A stretch of 64,000 nt of DNA from Phocoena phocoena (Eukaryota; Chordata; Mammalia; Artiodactyla; Phocoenidae), in the NCBI RefSeq assembly GCF_963924675.1, contig NC_089232.1, positions 53,196,759-53,260,758 on the forward strand, given 5' to 3'. Shown piece by piece: positions 58,269 to 64,000 of this stretch; position 1 is the stretch's first letter, and every line of letters begins with the position of its first letter. The position numbers were made by a program, and so were the translations under genes. The notes below the pieces were generated by a model. That model was not told the origin of the DNA. It worked only from the letters and a program-made list of their open reading frames with translations, and did no database searches.

Positions 58269-59530
58269 AGTAATAATAAGGGCAGCTACCGTCTATCAGC
58301 ATTTATCTGTATATGCAGGGAGCCCTCACTTTGCTTGATAGTAAGGGACTATAAAATAACCATGTGTCCTGAAACCCTGAAAAGCCATCTTAATAGTCAC
58401 GGGGAAAAATGTTAATTGTTCTGTGAACTTTAAAATTTTTGTCAAAACATTAAGAACTCTCTATTGTCTGTTTTAAATGTTTATTGAAATGAAATACAAT
58501 AGTAAAACCAACATTTACTTAGGATACTGAAACTTAAAACATTAGAAACGTTAAGAGCTAACATGTCCTGTTTCTTTGTAAAAAGTCTATCAAGAAAATT
58601 TGAATAGTGGTCGCCTCCTTCTCACTGTAGAACATATGACACAGAGCAAGCATCTTTTCTATGCCTTGGCAAATTGTCATACTCCTTTCTAAGTTTGGAT
58701 CAGCTTCTAACACATTATTTGTACTTGCATTGTTGTGGAGTATTTCTGAGATTTCCTTTCAGGTGAAGTTTTTTGCTGGTGTCACTTCCTCTGGGACATC
58801 TTCACCCTTTTCATCACAACCATTCTCCACATTTATGCCACTAAGTTCATTAGCTCCTCCCACTGCACACAAGAGTCTCTCAAAGAGCGGCATCATCAGT
58901 ATTCCCATGGTCAGCTCTTTCTTCTATGATTCCATTTATGTTGAGTTTGAATTTCACTTCCAGCGTGATCACTTTTATTTCTTTGCTGTGCTTTTGTTTT
59001 CCTTGGCCAGCTCCCTCTTGTGATTAGCGCATGGGTTTATCACTGGGACACAAGGAGGCAGCACAGCTACATGCTTTGCTGCCTGTGTGTGAATTGAGTA
59101 ACAAATGCGCCGGGACCAGTCACCGACAGGCTTTGCAAGAAGTGATGCAATTGGTCACTGATCATGACGTGCCTCTGTCATTTACCCAGAGATTTATGGG
59201 TCAGAGAGCTAGCAGAGAAGTTTGTTCTTCATGCAATTACTCACAGTTAACGCACATGGGAACTGAAATTGCAACCATGTTTTGGGACTGGTGTTATTGA
59301 ACTAAACCATGATAACTGAAATTCATACTTAGTTGAACTCTGCAAAGTGAGCACTGCCTGTATGTACATCACCTCATTTGACTCTCACGGTAGCTTTACG
59401 AAGGATGAAGCTATTGTTGTACCCATTTATAGATGAAAAGGCTGAGGGGGGCCAACTAATGTGCACCCATGGGCACACAGCAAGGCAGTGATGGAGCAGG
59501 AATCAGAACCCCCATCCGTGCGTCCAGCCT
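58269..59530 (-). repeat. MIR SINE split by a Tigger insertion
   Basis: The left piece (58269-58313, aataataagggcagctaccg) and the right piece (59361-59530, tgtacatcacctcatttgac and gatgaaaaggctgagggg) are two parts of one antisense MIR. The TA at each junction is the duplicated transposon target. Confidence 0.75.
58314..59362. mobile_element. Tigger-group DNA transposon, about 1 kb, both ends present
   Basis: The left end, cagggagccctcactttgc (from 58316), and the right end, gcaaagtgagcactgcctg (to 59360), are inverted copies of one another with about three mismatches, bordered by TA. These ends resemble the cagGCAGTGCTCAC type of TcMar-Tigger. The inside is about 1 kb with no intact transposase. 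The 120-codon frame at 58661-59023 shows no DDE-type motif, so this is probably a non-autonomous or internally deleted member. Subfamily unknown. Confidence 0.8.
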
Positions 59531-60524
59531 GCGCTGCTCACCACCACTCCTCAGGGCCTTGATCTGGAAGGAGGAAGGTAGTTGTGCCTTTCCCTGGAGG
59601 GCACCTCAGCCTACCAGAGTTTTGCAGCCTCATCTCACTCCTTGTCCTTGGGCTTCAGGCTGTAATTTAAACTTCCCCAGTGATTCCTATGCTGCTACAG
59701 TTGGCCTGGCTCATCGCCCCCTGAGGCCGGTCAGGTAAGGATTGCCACATCCATTTGAAATAGGAAGAAATGAAGTCCCAGAGAGTGGAAGAGCCTGGTG
59801 CATGCAGCACAGCACGCTGTCAGAGCACCTTTCACAGTGCTGCGCTCTCTGAGGGCTACGGTAGAACGTGAACAGGGGCTGGCCTTCACACTGGGGCGCT
59901 GAGTGCTGAGAGGACAGCTGCAGTTCTGCCCCCCACCCTCCTCATCCCTCGCTGGCCACACTGCTGGGGCTTCCCCACCGCATCCCAATAGCAGGAAAGC
60001 CTGTTCTCACTCTCTTGGCCCAGCCCAGATAGAAAGGATGTTTCTCATTAATAGGATCAGAAAAGGCATCTCTAAGAACGAAAGGAAACGTGGCTTTGTT
60101 TGCCAAGGTCGCTCCCCTCGAAAGCCCTCCAGAAAGCATACAAAATTGTTAAATTATCAAAACATTAATTAGATTGTTAAATAAGACCGACTCTAATCCT
60201 CAAAGCATGTGGGGCAGGCCCTTTGATGCATCTGGCCTAGTGGCTTTAGGGTCCGGCTGGCACTTCCTTTCCAGAAAGTTGCAGTCTTGGAAGGAACCGC
60301 TGAAAAAGAAAGTAGGTGCAGAGACAGCATGTGCCCTAGCAGAGTCAGACTTGGACAGGCAGGCTGTGGACACACTCTGACCACCACAGCTTCTACAAGA
60401 CAGAAGCCTCCCACCCAGCTTCCCCTGCCCCCAGGGTCTGTACCTTCTGTCCTGACATTTGGAACACGTGATATATCCTGTGACTTCTACTCCCGGATTC
60501 ATATGTTTGTGTCTGGTCCCTTCA
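59531..60524. other. Single-copy non-coding DNA
   Basis: Short overlapping frames only; no repeat recognised. Confidence 0.35.
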
Positions 60525-60600
60525 AATATGTTGTAAGCGTCTAGAAGGCAGGGACCAGCTGTTGTATACTCTATCCTCTACAGCACAGACTTTGAAAAAT
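60525..60600 (+). repeat. L2 fragment
   Basis: gcgtctagaaggcagggacc followed by agctgttgtatactctatcc matches the sense L2 3' region. Confidence 0.5.
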
Positions 60601-61014
60601 TGAATTAAAAGGAAACCTTCTATTTCCTTTTTATTTTCTCTTCACTCTCTGTCCGCCCCAGATGATGTAACGGGGAACGTGACTTGGAAATCTGCCTCAC
60701 TGGCCAGTCCAGATCCTGGGACAGCAACCCCAAATTAGGCCCCAGAACCAAGTCCGTGGCCTGCTGCGAGGACTTTCTGCATTGAGAATGTGAACGAGAA
60801 GATACAGTAAGTCAGGCTGTGTGGCTTTGATTCAACTGAGACTGGGGGGAAATGAACCTTTCTGCTTTTCTGCTCCCCAGATTTCTTCATTTATTTCTTA
60901 GGTTGAAACGCTGGAGACTGTTTGGGCCTGTTGGAATAGGACTGGTGAAAGGAAAAACTTCAAAAAACCTATATTGGGCAATTTGAACCAACTCATTTTG
61001 GAAAATCATTATTT
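60601..61014. other. Single-copy non-coding DNA
   Basis: Nothing recognised. Confidence 0.35.
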
Positions 61015-61175
61015 TTTGAAGGCCTATTAAGTGTCATACATTATGAGAGGAGTTTTCTCAAGTCTAAAGAATAATTCCCGTTCTGTAAATGAGAAAACAG
61101 GTTCAGAGAGATTATATAATTTCTCCAAGTTTAACTAGTAAATGCAAGAAGTCTATCTGATTCACCCCAAGGTCT
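61015..61175 (-). repeat. MIR SINE
   Basis: aggcctattaagtgtcatac, aaatgagaaaacaggttcag and caagtttaactagtaaatgc follow antisense MIR order. Confidence 0.75.
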
Positions 61176-61229
61176 CTCAGCTGTTAACTCCATAAGTCCC
61201 TTTTTAACCTCTTTTTCTAGCATGTGAGC

Positions 61230-61480
61230 ATTACATAGAAGCCCTTTTCTACTCCTCCACGTTGTAATTCCTCCTTAGTCTTCAGACTCAAGTCAAACCC
61301 CCCATTCTGATTTACCTCCATCATCTCACTTCCCACGGTGCCCCCTGCTTAATCCTGTGACAGCACTTGGAACATTGGGTTCTAACATGTGAAGTTCCCC
61401 AGTACCCTTCCAGTCTGGAAACTCAAAACCCCTTATTATTCATCTTTATGCCTTCAGTGCTTTATGTAATACCTTTCCCT
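61230..61480 (+). repeat. Possible L2 fragment
   Basis: gtcttcagactcaagtcaaa and the C-rich run after it resemble the sense L2 region before its 3' end. Weak. Confidence 0.35.
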
Positions 61481-61512
61481 TAGTAAGGCTAGGATAGAAA
61501 AGGCAACACACC

Positions 61513-61515
<3 letters not shown>

Positions 61516-61566
<51 letters not shown>

Positions 61567-61586
61567 TTCTCTCTCTCTCTCTCTCA
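61516..61586. repeat. (CT)n microsatellite
   Basis: Over 60 bases of CT repeat with a few TTT breaks in the second half. Mirror-symmetric polypyrimidine of this length can form triplex (H-) DNA and is prone to length change. Confidence 0.95.
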
Positions 61587-61619
61587 ACACTTGTCCCTAG
61601 ACCCAGCCATTATATTGTA

Positions 61620-64000
61620 AGGAATCTCAGACCACTATGGAGATGATCTGACCACAGCCCCAGCTGAAGTCCCTGACTGAGGCTACTGTAATAAATCAGG
61701 TGAAAGATAAGGTGACTTGGACCTTGGTGGTGGTAGTGGAGATGACAAAAAGTCACTGGTTTCTGGATCAATTTTGAAGAGAGAGCTGAGAAAGAGAGAT
61801 GTCGAGGATGGCATCCCAGGCACTGGAAGGTTGGAGTTGCCATTTACCGAGATGGGAAGACGAGGATGTGCAGGTTGGGGTGGATGGTAGAATCAGAAGC
61901 TCTTCTTCATGTTAAGTCTGAGTCCCATAATGAAGCGGAGATACTGTGCTTGCAGCTGTATATGTGAGTCTAGAGTTCAGGGGGCTGGAGACGGAAATGT
62001 GGGGGTCATCGGCACATAGACAATAATTAAAGCCACAAGAAAGGATGAAATCACCAAGGGAGTGTGTGTAGCTAGAGACAAAGCCCAAGGACATTCGAGG
62101 CCATGTCAGTGCTCAGCGTTTGAGGAGATGAGAAAGAACCAGCTTAGAGCAGGAAGAAACAAAGAAGAAGGGACCAGCAAAGAAGTCTGAAAAGCAGCGG
62201 CCAATCATAAAAGGAGACCCAACAGAGTAGAGTCCTGGAAGCCAAGAAAAGAGTTTCAGGAAGGATAGGGTGATCAGGTGTGTCAAAGCTGCTGTAGGTG
62301 AAAGTAAGACGAGGACTGAGAATTCACCAAGAGATTTGTAACATGGTGGTCATTGGGAACCTTGACAAGAAAGATTTCAGTGGAGTGGTGAGGGCAGAAG
62401 CCTGACTGGATTGAATTGGAGAGGGAATGGGGAACAGCGGGTACAGCCCGCTCTTGAGAGAAGTTTTGCTATGGGGCGCAGAGAAATGGGAGGAGGTTGT
62501 AGGGTAAAGAGCGAGTTTTTTTAAATATGGGAGATATAACAACACATTAATATACTCATATAAAAGATCCAGTAGTAGAAAAAAATGTGATGACACAAAA
62601 GAAAGGAGAGAGGATGATTACAGAAAGCCCTTGTATAGGCAAAATGGACGTATCTGAGGTACTAACGGAGGGGCTGGTTTTGGATAAGAGCAGGGACAGT
62701 TCACGCTCAGTGTGGGAGGGAAGGCAGAGTATGGGGGACAGATGCAGACACACGGGTGGATGTCGTGTCAGGAGCATGTGGAGGGCTCTGCTGATCGTGT
62801 TCTCACAGAAATGGGGGGCAGGCTCTCACTGGGTATAGACAACAGATCGATATCTGAGAATGTGGCAGAGTGACCAGACTAGGAGTACCAGGCAGAACTA
62901 AGGGTCCGCTTGAAGTTAGGGCTCATGGACGTGAATGTGAACCCACGTATGTTTCTCTCCAGCCATATTCAGCTACACGGGTGCAGGCATGGAAGTTTCC
63001 ATTTTTAAAGGATTGGGCTTTTGCCAGGAATACAGTGAAGGGAGAAAGTTGGCCAGGGAGTTGAGAAAAGGGATTATAACCACAGAACATGTAATCTAAG
63101 ATGGCAAAGGAGGGAAGGGCATGAGGGGCATTGGAACAGTAGTGAGAGCACTAAGTTCTAGGTCCCAGTGGGGCTAAACCAGAGCTGGTGCTAGTTCACG
63201 GAGAGTCTTCAATGAATTAGATAAACACTTCCCCTCTATGTGATATGGTCCCACAACTGTGCAAAGAAAAAGCTGCCTCTTCCCCTGGGTGGATAAAGCC
63301 ATGATTCAGGGTTTATAGCGTCATTTCTGGAGCTTGGGCTGGATTTCAAGGCCCACTTGTCCCCTTGGCCAAGGACTTCTGTGCAGTACCCAAAATGCAC
63401 AACTGTGTATGGCAGCCCCAGCTCAAAGGATTGTTAGAATCAAGTACTAGAGGGATGTACTACAAGGCAGCAGGTGGTGATCCTAGAGGCGGTGGGGCGG
63501 GGGGGGCGGTGAAACTGAGATTGTGAGAGGGTGGCAGTCATTAGTAACGGGAAGGTTATAAGGTGTGTGTCTGTGATAGGGTAGCACACAAGGTATTGGA
63601 GAGGAGGTTGTGAAGGAACTGAGAAATCTGGATGTTGGGAGGATCCCCTTCACGGACGATGAAATCACCAAAACTTATAACTGCAGAGTGTGGGAAACAG
63701 CACAGTGAGCTGGGGCTCCGTAGATGACTGCAACAGGAGACACTCACAGGGCCTGTAGGCTGATGGCATGTGCTTCAAAGCAGGCGTTTTATTGAGGGAG
63801 GAGGAACAGTGATGCCCAAGCGGCACTGAGGATCAGAGAGGACCACTACTCCAGCTCCAGACCCAGCAGCATGAGAGATGGAGGAGAGGAAACAGCCCCC
63901 GCTTGAGGGATACAGAGGAAGCTGTGTCCTGAGTGGAAAGCCAGCTTCTGGTTGGAGCAAGAGCATGGAGAGAGAATCAGAGAGAAGCAGCGGATGGACG
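61620..64000 (-). mobile_element. L2 LINE, long antisense copy, continues past the window
   Basis: The minus strand carries a broken L2 ORF2. At 62005-62016 the reverse-transcriptase catalytic box reads CADD (tgtgccgatgac), a decayed YADD, in the context LCADDPHISVSSP at residues 26-38 of a minus-strand frame. About 62290-62390 holds remnants of the block before it (NDHHVTNLLVNSQSSS). From about 63590 on, phrases such as tagatgactgcaacaggaga (plus strand) fit the endonuclease domain. The order 3'-to-5' along the plus strand is colinear for about 2.4 kb, a long run for such an old family. Stops and shifts break every frame, so it is inactive. Confidence 0.75.

Noticed and set aside
1..64000. 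CRISPR array, operons, phage or plasmid features
   Set aside because: There are no regularly spaced direct repeats and no bacterial gene layout; the repeats are eukaryotic SINE, LINE, LTR and DNA transposons.

Overview
This window looks like ordinary mammalian nuclear DNA, most likely from a cetacean (whale or dolphin). It has no operons and no long conserved reading frames. About eleven copies of one tRNA-derived SINE (head gggcttccctggtggcgcag, body ending gagaggcccgcgtaccgc plus a poly-A tail) are scattered through it. This is the CHR family of cetaceans, hippos and ruminants. I saw no BovB, Bov-tA, pig PRE-1 or primate Alu sequence, and I infer Cetacea from that. Family names were assigned by eye from remembered consensus sequences, so subfamily labels are tentative.

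Layout. 1-7.7 kb: a decayed Tigger DNA transposon, then CHR, MIR, MER5-type and L2 debris. 7.8-11.3 kb: two antisense L1 pieces; one carries a Tigger-like insertion and is abutted by a CHR element. 11.3-14.1 kb: single-copy AT-rich DNA with the texture of conserved developmental non-coding DNA, plus a CA/CG microsatellite. 15.3-16.9 kb: antisense L2. 17-32.7 kb: mostly single-copy DNA with CHR, MIR, L2, hAT and L1 copies. 32.75-34.62 kb: a strong CpG island of about 1.9 kb that ends abruptly at an A9T11 tract. 34.6-39.2 kb: AT-rich, apparently repeat-free DNA. 39.2-55.8 kb: single-copy DNA with MIR, hAT, LTR and CHR copies and one possible small terminal exon (44681-44877). 55.9-59.5 kb: a stack of nested insertions: a 3'-UTR-like retrocopy inside an older repeat, a MIR broken by both a mariner hairpin MITE and an MLT1 LTR, and another MIR broken by a Tigger element. 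61.6 kb to the end: a long antisense L2 with recognisable reverse-transcriptase and endonuclease-region remnants.

No complete protein-coding gene can be supported. The CpG island flanked by quiet, repeat-poor DNA suggests the promoter or regulatory surroundings of a gene lying mostly outside the window, or of a long non-coding RNA; the sequence alone does not name it. I found no convincing new biological system. The items most worth a second look are the CpG island with its repeat-poor flank, the perfect-hairpin mariner MITE (a possible small-RNA source), the small exon-like frame at 44.7 kb, and the datable nested insertions.
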